From: Monomorium pharaonis
Lineage: Eukaryota; Arthropoda; Insecta; Hymenoptera; Formicidae
Length of the DNA stretch: 64,000 nt
Reading direction: 5' to 3'
NCBI RefSeq assembly: GCF_013373865.1
Contig: NC_050469.1
Location: 14,075,046 to 14,139,045, forward strand
In this document: positions 13,801-26,800 of the stretch, piece after piece
Layout: each line of letters starts with the position of its first letter
Position numbering within the stretch: the stretch's first letter is position 1
Made by a program: the position numbers and the translations under genes
The notes under the pieces: model-generated
What the model was told of the DNA's origin: nothing
Database searches by the model: none
The model's input: the letters and a program-made list of their open reading frames with translations, nothing else

Positions 13801-16800
13801 ACTTTATCAGATAATATTTATAAACTGAAAATACGATCCAATTATATCCTGTGATTTTTTCTATCTATTAATTATAGTAAGTTTTTTCAAAGAGAAGTAA
13901 GTGAAGGACGTATCTATTATCACTAGATAAGAAAGATTATCAGAGAATCTTACGTATTTCCGCATTATTCATAACTTTGATGTAGATATCAGTTCTTCAT
14001 CTTTGCATGACTTGTAAAATTATGATCAAAAAGATGTGAGTGTTCGTTTTTTATATTATATATTATATCGGTTTATTAATCAATATGTCAACAGCGTATT
14101 AAAATATAGATAATTAAAGAACTCTCTGAAAACAATAATTAATACAAAGAGAAATAAGAACCAAGCGCTGTAATTAATGGGAATAACAATTCAATATAAA
14201 ATTGTAAGAATTTTGAATAAAATGTCCGAACATTTCGACTCTAATTATCAATATATATGCATCAACTTAATTTAACATATTAAAAATGTTAACGTTAATA
14301 TTAATTAATAAGAACTGTTTTGTGTTATGTCTACTACATTCCTTTTCAGAATTACACATGTGGAAACTGGCGCGGCCATACCTTGTGGCCTCATCAGCAC
14401 CGGCAATCGGGCGTAGATCGTCAAGCACAGATTTAAGAGCCCTGAGACCCCAATCGTAATGCGACTGCTCGGAAAGCATGGTCTCGGCAATGTCGAGAGC
14501 CTCCACGAGTCGTTTCCCGAGGGTGGTCGCCTCCAAGAAACCGGCGCACTCTAGCAGAGTCCTGACAATGTCTGACTTATCCGGATGCGCCATGCTGATG
14601 GGCCTGAAGAGTCGCGCTAAGGAATCCGGCAGCTTGCGTCTGCCGCCGTATTCGCTCCCAGCTGGATTCATCGTGATGAAGATGCAACAGTGAGGATCCA
14701 GCTTGACCTTCTGATCGCCGAGCAGGATCTCGGACGAGCCGTTTCGTAGCGCCTCCTGAAGCGGCCTGACCAACATCGACACCGCACTCAGGGTATCCTC
14801 CTCGAGACGATTGAATTCGTCAAAGCAACCCCAAGCACCAGCTTGAGCCAAGCCGCCCAAGATACGCCTCATACTGCCGGTGTCCATTCCTTTTGTAACA
14901 TCCATTTTAACAGTAAATCTAGCTTAATCTAATAATAATAATTTTCGCAACAATCGAGAAATAAATCTCTTACCTTCGTCGCAATTGAAAACGAGGACCA
15001 ATCTACCCAAAATCGATGCTAGAGCTTTAACACTTTCGGTCTTCCCGGTTCCAGCGGGACCGGTCGGGCTCCCGCCCAGTCCAAGTTTCATAGCTTGCGT
15101 GAGAGCTAAGAAACACTTCTCTGTCAATGGAGTTCTTACCAAACCGATAGACGCCCCTTGATACTCGAAGCGATACGGTAATTCTGCACCGGCGCACCGT
15201 ACCACGTACGTGTCTTGATTCTTTAAAATATGACGATACGATGTAATGATATGTAATAAAATAAAATATTATGTAAAATGTTTTTCTGCCTAGAATATTC
15301 ATTATTCAAATATATAGAGCTAAGCAGAAAGAATATTATATAAATATTATTTTGTTTTACTAAAACTCACGGTTTTGTAACTTCTCAGTTGTTTGTACCA
15401 CGTCCAGCCAGCATTCTCGCCCGTTACTACAATCCTCAACAATGTTCGGGCCACTTGTAGATGATGAACAGTGTCCAGAAGGAGTCCGCGCGCTTTCAAC
15501 GCGGTCAGTTTGTCACCAGCATCCTCCAGCCCTCTGTACTTTGCCCTCTGCGTTTCCAAATATTCGACAAGCTTCTGTAGAGCCGTGCGACCTTCTTTCA
15601 GTGCGCGTTCGCAACGCTCAGTAAATCCTATTCTTTCCGATAATAGTAACATCTGCATGGGATAAACGGACGGATCGGGTGTGGAGTCATTCAAACACCT
15701 CTCCAAACTCTGACAAAGAGCGTTTCTCATTCCTTTTTCGAGATTATCCAGCCACTGCGGTAAAGGTTCCGTGAGATCAATAGCCTCTGGTAATTTTAAT
15801 ATCTCTCCTTCGGGCGATGCAATCGCTGTTAATGAATTATCCTCCTTTACTACTGAACCAATACCGTGATACAACTTTGGCAAGTGAGCCTCCAAGCTTC
15901 TTTCACTCCCCGATACCAATTCCAGAAGATCCTCGTCACTGAGAAAGTATAGTCTCGGATAAGCTGCTCGTTTCTCCTACAATTCAGATTTTTGTCATTA
16001 TTTTAATTTAGCTAAGAGAAATATAATTTTTTTAAATAAAATGTAGCCATTTTTTTTATTAAAATTTACCTCCAAAAACTCGTCCAGGCATTTCTGACAT
16101 CTGTCTAACAGATCTTTTAAATTTATTAAAGCTGGCAATGGAAGTCGTCTCAAAGATGGTATTCTGGGATCTCGGGATACTTCTCCTATGAGGTATCTAA
16201 CAATTTACATATAGGCATTAATTTTTCTGTAGGATATAAGGGGAGAAGAAATGCTGTATGACGAAACCACGTATGATTGATAGTAGTTTCACAAACCTAA
16301 ATTCCCTATCAGCCCTAGACCATTTCCCGGAGTCACTAGGAGCCGCTCCACTTCCGTAGACCGGATCAAGGTAGAGCCACTTCCTCTGTACGCTGCTGAG
16401 TGCCTTGATCCTTTCCTCGAGCTCTGATAGAGCCGTTTCGCAGCGCGCAGCTCTAGACGCGAATCTATCATGTCCTGTTGTACCCTTCGCGCCTTCGAGC
16501 AAGAGCCTCAATTCCTCTGTTCAAAGACATTCAAAATGTAAAATGAAATAAACAGATTATAAAACAGATAAAACTCAAATGATAGCAGTAAATATAAACG
16601 CGTAGCACCTATTTTTGCCAGTAGGCTGCCATAGTCTCCGACTAGTAAGATCTTCATATTCTTGCTGTCGGTTGACTCCTGCAACGGAAGCGACGCTGTA
16701 CTTTCCCAGATCTCTAGGTCTATTAATGCCTGTCGAATCCCGCTCTCTGCGATCGCTCGTTTTGTTATTTCCTGATAACGAAGAGATGCGTATATCATTT

Positions 16801-19800
16801 CTACAGAAGTTTAAAAACTATCATACTTAATACATATTCTAGTAATACAATACATTGGCAGTACATCGGCTAATATTGGCTAAACATTGATTGTATTAGG
16901 AATGCATTGGCCAATGTTTTCCCAATGTAACGCCAATATTGGTCACAAAATATTGGTTCCAAATTAAAATGCAATTAATGTCCAATATGAAAAATTGATT
17001 AGTTCAACATTGATCCAATGTTGAACCAATATTGAATCAATATTACTACTTAAACAAATTGGCTAAATAAGGTGAAGGGTCTACTTTACAATATTAGACC
17101 AATATTGGAAATATTGCCTTTACATTACTTGCCAATATTGCGCCAATGTTTTGCGCTACTGGGTACGTACACAAGTCTATTATTTTTAATGATTTTTAAA
17201 AGATTATACTTCTCGTAAAATATATCTTATTTTACATATATCTTTTACATATAAATACTGAAATATCGTTGTATCGCTTTTTTCTTTTTAACAATCTTAA
17301 AACTGCATGCTCTTACTTTTATTCGATCCTCGTTCTCCTTCAGCGTCTTCGTACAAGCGAACAAATGGCCCAAAGTAATATGCCGCGGATTTTCGATCTT
17401 CAAACCCAATATAGGAATCAACTCGGTCCAGTGCTCGTCGGCGATCTCGTCTCCCCGAAGCGACTGAATAGATTCTATTGCAGATCTAATTTCGTTAATT
17501 TTTCTACCAACGAAGGTGTCGACCTCCAAATTGTCATGCAACCGAATCTTATTCTGCCAGGAGTCGAGCCAATCGTGAAGTCTAGGCAATCGTCTCCTAG
17601 CTACGGCCCACTCCTCGGTTTCCTGATTTTTCAGCTCCTCCAAAAACTCGGCTTGGAATCTACGTTTCATACAATATATTTGTTTCTCGTTAAAAATAAT
17701 ATTAAAAAATATTTTTTTTTTACATACAAGACAAAAAATAAAAAGTTTTTATTATAATTTTATGAAAAAGGTCTTCCATTAAAGAGACCTGTAATTTGAC
17801 TCCTCGGTTTCCAATTCACGCTCCAATTGTGTCAAATTAATGTCGTCCTCGTCGTCCAGGACACTTTCGAGGTTCAGAGATATCCTCTTGCAGTCTGCTT
17901 TCAAGGAATCCAGCTGTTCGTTTAAATTGGTCCAACGTTCCTTCATCGACATCAGCCAATCGATCGTGAGATTCTCCGCTCTCGTGGACCACTTGGTCTG
18001 CCATCTCTCTCTTTCGTCCCTTAGCGCTATCGCCTTATGACGAAGATTAACTTTAGCGTCTTCCAGCAAACGCGCCATAACAGCCTTATGCTTCTCCAAA
18101 CGATCCCCAAGATCCTGCCAAGCAGCGTAAGCTGCATTAACGCCTGCAAAAAAAAAAGTACGACGTACAAGACGAATATTCAGTTTATATCTTTGTTTGA
18201 AATTTACAGAACTGGTCCTCTCGGAGAAATTGCACGATAATCTTCGGCAAGAACATTACCATCGAGCTTTTCGCTGGTCCATGCGGCCATAACTTTAGCA
18301 AGCACACTGACGACTTCCATCTCCTCGGCGATTCCGGCCGACTGTTGCTCGATACGCGCGTGAGCCTCATGAGCTAATCCGACCTCTTCCACATCGCGTG
18401 GTCTACGCTCGAGCTCCTTGGCTGCGAAGGACAGGAAGTCCACGATAGCCACCAGCCGCGAGGACGCCTCCGCTCTCAGATCGGAACACAGCCGCTCCCA
18501 ATAATGACGTGACGCGATCTCCAAATCGTTCCTCGTCGTCGCCGTGTCGATGCATATGCACGAGATTTTTACCTCGCCGCCGCGTAATTTTCCAACCTAT
18601 CTCGACGAAATTTTAACATACATGCCGTTATTTAGTTTAAATCGCACGCGCAATATGTTACAACAGTACCAGAATTAAATACGAGAACAAGTCGAGAAAC
18701 GAGTTACATTACATTCGTAAATAAGAAACAACAGGATCACCCGTCAAAATAGTCAAAAATTGATTGATTGATTGAATTTTTCTGTTATCGCTACTGTTTT
18801 TTATTCAGAAGAATAATATACTTTTTATACTTATTTTTATAACAAAACTTACTTCTTGAGCCCATTGTTTTGCCTCTTTAAAAGCTTTCGCCCATTCTTG
18901 AGGAGGTTTGCCCTTCAATCTGAAAAATTTTAGAGGTGTAGAGACATAATATACGTATTAATATACTTTTCTCTAATCTATTAACTGTCTATAAGCAACC
19001 ATCCATTTTTTAAATCAATTTTTTCGTAAAAATTTAATGAAACTTACATCTACAGTCTCTGAAATAAAATGTTATTTCTCAATTTAACTTACAGTTTTCC
19101 AACGTCGATATTGGCCGGTGTTGCTAGACTCAACCACTTGGTCTTAAACAACTCGAGAGTGGATAGGACGACTTCGACTTGCTTGTAAACGCCGCTGAAC
19201 AGATACGCGTTCTTCTGCACCAGATCGCCGAAGTGCGCATCGGCGACGTCTCCGACGCCTCTAAAGTTCATCGGAATGGAAAGGGATCGGCGTACAGCGG
19301 AGTACAGCTTCGCGCGAATATCCTCGAGAGGTGGTCTCCACTGTAGGGATCCATCTCGAAAAGTGAGTTCCACACGAATCTCGGACAGCTTCCTCGACAA
19401 AGATGGCAAGGCATTCCTGGCAATAAAACAAAACGCGTATTATGTGTCAAATATTTCTTTATAAAAACATTATGTCACTAACAAATTAGATGCGATTTCG
19501 ACATATTACGATTTCGCATTTCAGATCTTTCTTAGACTTCTTCACGATGTCGTTATACCTGTACGCTACACCCAAAGCCTTCAGGAGTTGCCGGTCCCAA
19601 TGCAGCTTCCAAGCTCTCGCGTTACCGTATTCCGAATCCACCGCGTCGACAATCGCTCTCATGCTCATCAGCGTCTCCTTCCATATGTTCTGATTTCCGA
19701 CGAGGTGTACAGCGTCGCCTTTCAATAATCCCGATACGTAATCTCGCAAAGTAGAGTGCTTCGAAATCAGTTCCGAGTTTTGCCGAGCGAACTTCACCAC

Positions 19801-22800
19801 CTGCGGGTAATACATCGTGCCATAAAATTCACCAATTTGCAACATTAATATAATCAATGGCATGACCCTTTCTTACCAATTCCTTTAATCTAGCGGTATA
19901 CACGTCGACGAGGTGAGGATCTGACCAAACGACACCCGATTGTTCTTGTACAGCTCGCGCCAGTTCGAGGGCTATCGTCAGCATGAGCGGCCTCTGAGAC
20001 GGTACCATTCGGTCGCCAATCGTATTGTGAAAGGTAGCGACCTGCTGAAGGGCTCGGGCTCGTCCGGCCAAAGTCGCGGCTCTGTCCACCAGTTCTCTGA
20101 TCTCTCTCGGCAACTCGACGCCCTCGCCGGACAACGCTCTGGCTTCTCTGATCAGGGTCATCAATCGGGGATCGAAGGTCACTCGCATCATGCTTGTGCC
20201 GGTAAGTTCAATCACCGGTGAATCGGTGCCCAAGCTTAATTCCTTCTTGATTATGTCGTCCTTGGTTGTGTTTACCTGCAAGCAAAAATGCATCGGCTTC
20301 CTAAAGATATACGAGACGATAACGTTTTTTTGTAATTTTAAAGTAATTTTAGATTTAAATTTATTATTAAAGATGTACAGTTACAAGAAAGTTACCCATG
20401 ACTCAACCAAATCTCGCCTTTTCTCTTCGGCTTCCCTGAGCGAGCTCGACAAACGCGCCGCTACCTCTTCGTATCCCGGTAGATCAGCGAGCAATTCTTT
20501 CCCCAATTTAGCTAGATTCTCTAGCCGTACCTCGCCGGATCTAGCGGCTTGTACCTCTTGCAGCACTTTAGGAACATCGAGAAGATATTGGGTGTCGGGA
20601 CCAGCCAAGCGATTCTCTAAAATTCCGCGTAATGCGCAAAAATATTTAATTAACTGATTGAAACATTTGCACGAATTGTACAAATTAGCGTTCTCTGTAT
20701 TTACTATTTTACATTTTGCATTGTAGTATTAAGGGAGTTCCGCTGCTAAATCAAAATAAACAGATTTTCATGAAACTTCGTAGAGAAGTTCAAATTAGTG
20801 ATATAAATTGACTGTCAAAATCTCAGAAAGCTGAACTAGCTAGTTATTTAGACATTAAATATTTTATTAACATGGGCTTTTATGGAAATCGCTAAATTTT
20901 CAGGATTTTTCAGTTTTTATTGTCGTATTAAACGTAGAAGTAATGGACAGATGTTAGTGAAATTTTACAGCGATACATCTTAGCTGTCCAGAAAAGTATT
21001 GTTAAATTTTTGAAACGATGCACTTGCTCGTTTGAGTGAAATAATTGATAAGATAAAAAAAGTTTACAATAATTGAAGTAATACAGCACGTAGGTGTAGT
21101 AAATGTGTACTAGTGATATAACGTGAATTTCATTTTGTTGTATTTAGTTATCTAAGTGTGGTATAATAGCGAGGAATGTTTAGTCTCAATTTTTAAAAAA
21201 ATTATTTCAGTAATGAAGGTAGTACTTTATAGCCGAATTTTTTCTTATATTCACCATTATTAACTTTAGACCATACACAGTAAAAAAAAGAAGGCAACAA
21301 AATGGTCATTTAAATGTTTTGCTTTACTTGAACCCCTGCCAATTGTTGTGCCAGGCCTGAGCAGAGGAAACTCCCTTAAGGGAAAAAAGAGATTTGTGAG
21401 AAATACTACCAATAATATCAATAATCCATTAATAACGACTATAAAAAGAAAAAATATATACACAAATTTCCTGCAACTTTTTCTTTTCTTTTTACACTGA
21501 TTGTTCTTTTGACATATTTATGGCTGACGCGGAAATGTCGAGAGCCCATTTTAGGGTTCAAGAGTGTACCGATTAGATCGCGATACGCCGCAAGCAGCGA
21601 CTCTCGTTCTCCGCGTAGTGCTCTCTTAATCCCTTCCCTCTTCATCAGCTCGCTGTATCTTCCGAATTCGGCTACCAGAGCGCTCGGCGTGTCAGCATTA
21701 GCGATATGGTCCTTCAGCTTCTGAGCAACGCGTTCCTCGGCTGGCAGCAGACCCTCCTCGACCTTACGCCTCAATCTATTCCATTCATCGTCCCATTCGT
21801 CATCGCCCAGAGCAACTAAATTATAATTGTTAACATTTATTTCTATTTCTATTTTGAGTTATTGCAGACAATTAATTGATTCACGATGCGTCTATTTCTA
21901 ATTAATTGTAAAATGTTGTGAGCACAAAGACCGCTTTGTCGATCTTACAGTTTCAAAGATATCTGCAATTTTTGAAGGAAAAATAACAATTTGACTGTGA
22001 TTTTTTATGCAACTCTCTCTCTCTCTCTTTCCCTCTTGTGTACCTTTTGTGTCATCGAATGTCTGGAGCAATTTCTCGATACCGAGTCCTGATCTCTCGC
22101 TCGGAGTCAGAAGTCTGCTCAATTGACGATGCTGCGCACGTAACTCAGACATCTGCCTGAAGATCGCGGCTATAATTATTATTCTACATTCTACGTCGAT
22201 TTGTATGCGTCAACGCCTACCTGAGGCTTCTGCCGAGCTTGGAGCATTTATCCGGTACGAAGATCGCACCGCGCCAAGGATGGAGCGAGTAATGCGGCCA
22301 GAAAAGCTCCGTCAGCTTCTGCGTGGCGTTCGCCCACTTTTCGCACACCGTCGCTCCGAACGCGATCGTTTCGTCCTTTGCACGAGTGTCGGTTGTGTCG
22401 ACCTAGCGAATAGCATTCCGTAAATCGTCGTGTAAAGAAGCAATCGTTTACCGAACAGAAAATTGAAAGATCGTTTCTTTGATACTTTCTCAAATCAAAT
22501 TTTATTTAAGTAATAGAGAGTGAAAATCGATCAATAAAAATGTCGAACACAAGCAAAGGAAATGCCGTATTTTTTTTTTCGGTCAAGACGAATCGTGATG
22601 CTTAATAATAAATTTGCCGAATTATATTTATTAATTAAGGAAACAGGTGTTTTTTTAACAAATTACTTAGACGATTGTAGACGTTCCGAAGACTTTTTGG
22701 GAATTTATGAGCGCCCTCGAAACGTTTCTTTGATTGTGCACTGTCGATTGTGGGTAATTTAAGACTGGAGACTGCAGTCGACGTACCGCATCGAGATAAT

Positions 22801-23886
22801 TTCGCGTCAGCTTGACCACTTCGTTCCCGATCACGTCGAGAAACGATTTCATTCTTTCCTCGGTATACGCCGGTCCCCCGAGCTTCCACAGATCGTCCAC
22901 GAACGCGGAGATAGCCTCGCAGGCTTCCTCCACGGCGATCAATCCATCTCTGTGCCAAAACAAAAGCGGAGGACGAGATAGTAATTAATATGATAAGCGA
23001 GCGGAACGAGCGGGGGACGGTAAAACAAGCGTGCACCTTGACACCGCGGCGTTCTCGAGTTCGACCCTGATGTTCCTCACGGACTTGGCGGCTTCCTCGC
23101 AATTCGCCCTCTCGTGCGATCGTTTCGCCTCGTTCCGCTTCCGCTTCCAGTGTTCCTCCTCCTCGGCGACGGTGGTCGAAAATCCGGTGCTGAGCAGCCT
23201 CTCCTCCAATTTCTTCAGGCATGACGCGCTCAAGCCGGACGAACGTAGGGTCGGCGCCCAGACCTGACGTAGACCCTCGATCAGCACCGAACCGTCCCCG
23301 CAGCCGGTCGAGGCCACCTGGACCACGTCGTGAAAGTTCTCCTCCGTGACCGCCGCCGCTGTCACCTGCGCGAATTTTCGCATCATCAGCAAATGTAAAC
23401 GGCGCGTTAAATCGTAGCTTTCTAGAGGATGTTTTCTATCGTCGAATTAAAGTCACGCTCGTTAGCCGGCATGACGGCGATTTAGGAGCCAACGGTAAAC
23501 CGGGAGAAACGCACGGCGGTACGGTTCCGTCGTGCAGAAAAGCAAAGTATCTTTCCCACCCAAGTCTTCCGCGTTTACTTTTCGATTCCCACTAATAGTC
23601 AGGGTGCTTTCTTCTTTCGCGCGGAAGAGAAGAAGACTTTCTGTACCTTAAAGAACACCAGCGTGTTTCTACCGGCGGGCAATTCGGTGCTCAATTTCAA
23701 GCGGACCTGATTCCGCTCGGCGTCGACCGGTCGGGCGCACAGGGTCCTGCACGACGACTGCTCCAGGAAGCGGTCGAGGATCTCGCGATCCTCGACGTCC
23801 TCCTCGACGTCGTGCTGCACGGACGCGCTGAAGAAGTGACCCGCCGTGGAGACTATCAGACGCCTGCGTTTGTCGGCGACCACCAT
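1837..23886 (-). CDS. DYNC2H1: cytoplasmic dynein 2 heavy chain (spliced, about 45 exons)
   Basis: Heavy chain of the IFT dynein motor, which carries material from ciliary tips back to the base; in insects cilia are largely confined to sensory neurons and sperm. Exons read in order on the minus strand match the DYNC2H1 family along its whole length. The N-terminal tail (about 23.9-18.8 kb) starts with ATG at 23,886, and its first exon ends in a LVFFK block typical of the family. The linker follows (about 18.6-15.4 kb), then AAA1 (GPAGTGKT at 15,038-15,061; CFDEFNRL at 14,804-14,827; a NPAG block), AAA2 (GPPGSGKT near 13,260-13,282), AAA3 (11.3-11.8 kb), AAA4 (9.3-10.0 kb), the stalk and microtubule-binding domain (7.35-9.15 kb), AAA5 (6.6-7.2 kb) and AAA6 plus C-terminal region (1.8-5.5 kb). 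The last exon (1,837-2,123) ends in the family's PVYTSAQRE...LYLR tail and a stop. Several introns hold foldback repeats. No frameshift or internal stop was seen in the exon blocks. The identity is very secure; individual splice sites were only partly checked. The Drosophila counterpart is beethoven (btv). Confidence 0.95.
4327..5138. mobile_element. non-autonomous DNA transposon in a dynein intron
   Basis: Inverted ends CACAGTAAAAAACT (from 4,327) and its near-complement TTTTTTACCGTG (ending 5,138) are flanked by TA on both sides, as in Tc1/mariner-type insertions. The 812-bp interior is AT-rich, full of short TTAACA/TGTTAA words in both orientations, and has no transposase frame. It sits in the long intron between two AAA6-region exons of the dynein gene (about 4,280 to 5,380). 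Superfamily assignment is an inference from the TA flanks only. Confidence 0.6.
7353..9147 (-). other. DYNC2H1: dynein stalk and microtubule-binding domain exons
   Basis: Four or five exons encode the antiparallel coiled-coil stalk and its tip. The outgoing helix lies at about 8,494-9,000 (KIRSLEAGISKLREAGEQV and the following exon). The microtubule-binding domain is at about 7,900-8,330, with VRSLRAPPAPVRDVLEGVL and then DTSWNSMKTFLAKRG, the family signature at this position. The returning helix lies at about 7,353-7,650. The AAPLAAWVLANLQYG segment near 7,870-7,940 marks the return to the ring. Heptad-like Leu/Ala spacing and charge support a coiled coil. Part of the dynein gene. Confidence 0.88.
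11090..11229. repeat. 140-bp foldback element in a dynein intron
   Basis: The left arm at 11,090-11,110 (reading GACCCGTATTCTTAACTCAC) and the right arm at 11,209-11,229 are inverted copies with two or three mismatches. The core is AT-rich without coding potential. This is typical of a small MITE, inserted between the AAA3 exon (11,335-11,835) and the following exon (10,787-10,937). Confidence 0.6.
12731..13113. repeat. TTCGAAGC-rich repeat block in a dynein intron
   Basis: About 380 bp densely packed with TTCGAA, GAAGCTTC and CTTCGAA words in both orientations, so many segments can pair with each other. The outer ends resemble each other in inverted orientation (GGGCTGTTACTTTACGAA on the left, TTCGAATAAGAGTAATAACT on the right), suggesting one foldback element of roughly 12,731-13,113. 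It lies in the intron between two AAA2-region exons. A related TTCGAATATTCAAAG word occurs at about 59,873. No coding potential. Confidence 0.55.
14385..15219 (-). other. DYNC2H1: dynein AAA1 motor site (two exons)
   Basis: This block encodes the main ATP-hydrolysis site of dynein 2. One exon (about 14,974-15,219) carries FEYQGA, the P-loop GPAGTGKTES and the VFNCDEG block. The next (about 14,385-14,886, acceptor before GMDTGSMRR) carries the Walker B motif CFDEFNRLEED, the sensor-type sequence FITMNPAG, the GRRKLPDSLARLFRP block and HYDWGLRALK. All catalytic residues expected for an active AAA1 are visible, so the motor should be able to hydrolyse ATP. Part of the dynein gene listed above. 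Confidence 0.9.
16839..17163. repeat. CCAATATTGG-rich MITE, copy 1 (dynein intron)
   Basis: About 325 bp with many CCAATATTGG/CCAATGTTGG words, bounded by CTAGTAATACAA on the left and GCGCTACTGGG on the right. A second copy of the same family lies in opposite orientation at 28,559-28,845; shared segments include the CATTGGCAGTACAT end and the GTCCAATAT...AATTGATT region. Two copies with matching ends but different surroundings show it is a dispersed repeat, most likely a non-autonomous DNA transposon. Confidence 0.7.
20734..21375. mobile_element. TTAA-flanked non-autonomous transposon in a dynein intron
   Basis: The inverted ends GGGAGTTCC (from 20,734) and its near-complement GGAAACTCCC (ending 21,375) are each immediately flanked by TTAA (20,730-20,733 and 21,376-21,379). 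A TTAA target duplication is the hallmark of piggyBac-type transposons. The 642-bp interior has no transposase frame, so this would be a non-autonomous derivative. It occupies the long intron between tail exons of the dynein gene. The terminal bases are not the usual CCC of piggyBac, so the superfamily is uncertain. Confidence 0.6.
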
Positions 23887-26800
23887 CGTTTCGTCTCGCT
23901 CGCCCTTTAAAACACACGGGGGGTTAAATAACACGGGGTGGCACGCTCCATGCGAGTGTCTCTCGCGAAGAGCGGCCGGGTGGTCGTCGTCAGTCAGTTG
24001 TCACGACGACCAACGATCAACACACAACGCAGCTGTCACTATCGCTACATGCATCGTTGCACGTGCGCAGATACGCGTGACGTATACGCCACTCGAATCC
24101 GTCACAGGCAGCTTTCTATCTAATCGTGTCGCAAATTTAAAAATAAAAAAAAACAGAGAAATCATTCTCCCGCAACCGTGCGCAGCAGAGATCATCCGCT
24201 GAGATCTCCGAGAGATTACGTTTTGCAGCTAAACGAGCGGCTAAACTCTTGACGTCTTCGTGATGCGCGCGGATTCAAGAAGTATATATTTTAATATTCA
24301 TCGACTTACGGCGCGAACTGTAGAGAAGATATACACGGAGAAGAGGTAAGTGGCAAGATAAAAGAAAAATGTAAATTCGAAGGAGAAGAGAGACATTATC
24401 ATTCAGATTCAAGCGCGTGCATTAATTCTCGGTAAACAGGTGGCACGCTCCGTTCTGCAGGTATCAATACGTTATCGGGCGATCTCTAATTGTGTTCCTA
24501 ATTAATCGCTCACGACATCGGTAAATTTAGAAAGACTATAGATATATACACGTCTCTCGTTTCTACGTGCGTAAATCAATTACGTAAACGAGATACAATA
24601 AAAACGTCCGAGAGCGTTCGGGAGAGAGGAACAATTCTAATCGCTAAATACATCATCGAATTTTACGGACGTAATAAACGTTTCGCATTCGAAAGAGGTA
24701 GCCAATATTTCCTCGTGGGTACTCCGGCGCGGAGAACCAGGCGCGCTCCTCCTCTCTTTTCCTTTATCCGACTCCGCAGATGAAGCTTCAAGATACGTCG
24801 GATAACGACGAATTGTAAAACGCTTCCCGCGCGCGCGGTCTCTTTGGCTGCATTATGCGGGATGCCTTGTAAATTTATGGAGCGTGCATTCTTGCGCCTT
24901 ACGAGCGCTTACGCGATCGAAAAGTGTGCGTGCGTTGCGGCCGCGCTCGAATCGCCAAGGCCGCAGCGTCGAATCGCCTCTTTTTCAGGCCCACGGCCTG
25001 AACGCGACTTTCCGTGATTTTCCCCCGTTTCGCCTGTTTCGCCTCGCTGCAGATCAATTTCAGGCAGCGCGTCACGGGAGCGAGGAGAATTAAAAAAAGG
25101 AAAAAAAAATTTCAGCCCGGAAACCGCCCGGAGAATCATTGTAATCTTTGTCGAGGAATTTTATGGCGCACGGTCCAGCTAACGCCATACGCTCCGACAC
25201 TGGAAGGCCGATGTTTCCTCATCGGCCAGCGACGCCACGATAATGATCCATGGATCCACAGCCTAGATCGCCATGTTCCAAGCGCGTCAGTCGCGTCACG
25301 AACACGACTGTGCGCGTGTGTCGCTCGGGTGCCTCTGCTTCACGCCGAAAGGCTCGAGGAAGGGCGAGGAGTGGGTTCCTGTTTGGGCCTTTTTTTCGAT
25401 AGCGCTTCCTCTTTTAAAAGGCCGGGGGACAGCTTTATGTAGCAGTCGAAACGTGTGTTTACGGTGAGTCGACAAAGTGCCACGCTCTCGACGACTTTCT
25501 TCGTAAGAATTGTTGTAGCGTAAGAGCGTCCTCGATCATTGAGTCAAAAATCATGGTGAATATATTATAATAATTTTGTTATTATTGTTGTGCGTTATCA
25601 GAATGTTTGAAAAAGGACGAGAGAGAATTATCTAACGACATAATATCTCGACGACGTACGCTTGATATTTCGAGTATCTACTTTTGATTATTTTAGTAAT
25701 CAAATTTAGCAGTTTTCAAGTTGTGAGTGATCCCCGAATTAAAGAAATTTCTAAACAGCTTTATAAATACAAGAAGAATATAACATATTCTTTGTTCGAT
25801 GTTAAGTAAATTTAATATTAAAAAATATTAAAAAATATTAAAATAATTATTTAATTTTATATTAGCAGTACTAATTAATTAATTAAAACTGTTAACATTA
25901 ATATAAAATTAATAAATTAATTCATTAAAAGTGCAAATATTTAAATATTTAATATTTACAAATTATAAAAAATACAATAAATTATTTCTTAAAGAACTTA
26001 ATTTAAAAAATATTGACTTTAAATTTGAAAGTTGTCAATATCTGAAAAGTGTATTATTTTGAGATAAATATTTATCGTACATGCTATATTAGCATAAACT
26101 AATTTATATAGTCTCATCTATTAGTACATACCATTTTAATATCCTTGTTGTATATTTTTACGACTTTTTAAAAAAAACAAACAAATTTTTTACTTGATAT
26201 AAGTACAAATAATTAAAGAATAAATTATTTTAAATAATTTATTATAAAATTTATTATAAAAGAATAAAAACCACAAAGTGGTTTTTTTTTTAAACCTAGA
26301 GTTTTTTTAACTATTGCTATAATTTTGCACAACAATATTTACACAATTGAAATGCAGGGTTATTGCAAATGCACTATTACATTTGATAATAAAATGCCAA
26401 AGCAAGTGACATTTTTGCGTTGTTATTCAACATGCATTTTTTATCAGTAGTTATCGAATCATTAAAGAAACGAATAGTTACTAGGGCTTAAGTTTTACGC
26501 TTAACCAACGTAACAATGTCTTGGCTAGACGACAGTCGTTTAAAATACTACGTACTTTGTCTAACAATAAAAAGTAGAAATCTTTAATACAAATAGACAA
26601 TTAATTCTTTTTGTTAACTTAACGTTGTATAAATATTGTTTCGTAATACTGTAATACTATGTTAAAATTACTTTTTTAGATGGACTTCAAGTTATAGCAG
26701 AAATTATTTATTGGCTTTGTTTATACGCCTGAAAATATATAACTTATAGAATATAAGTGTGTTCCGGAATTAGTAAGCTTTATATATATGACCGTGAAAA

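Noticed and set aside
23669..23934. Alternative N-terminal frames over the first dynein exon
   Set aside because: The frame upstream of 23,886 opens only with GTG, and the 82-codon arginine-rich frame is out of phase; the frame starting MVVADKRRR matches the DYNC2H1 N terminus.
23887..24500. RFX X-box expected upstream of an IFT gene
   Set aside because: I looked for paired GTTGCC/GGCAAC half-sites; the nearest candidate (around GTTGCACGTGCGCA at about 24,055) lacks a proper second half, so no X-box is claimed.
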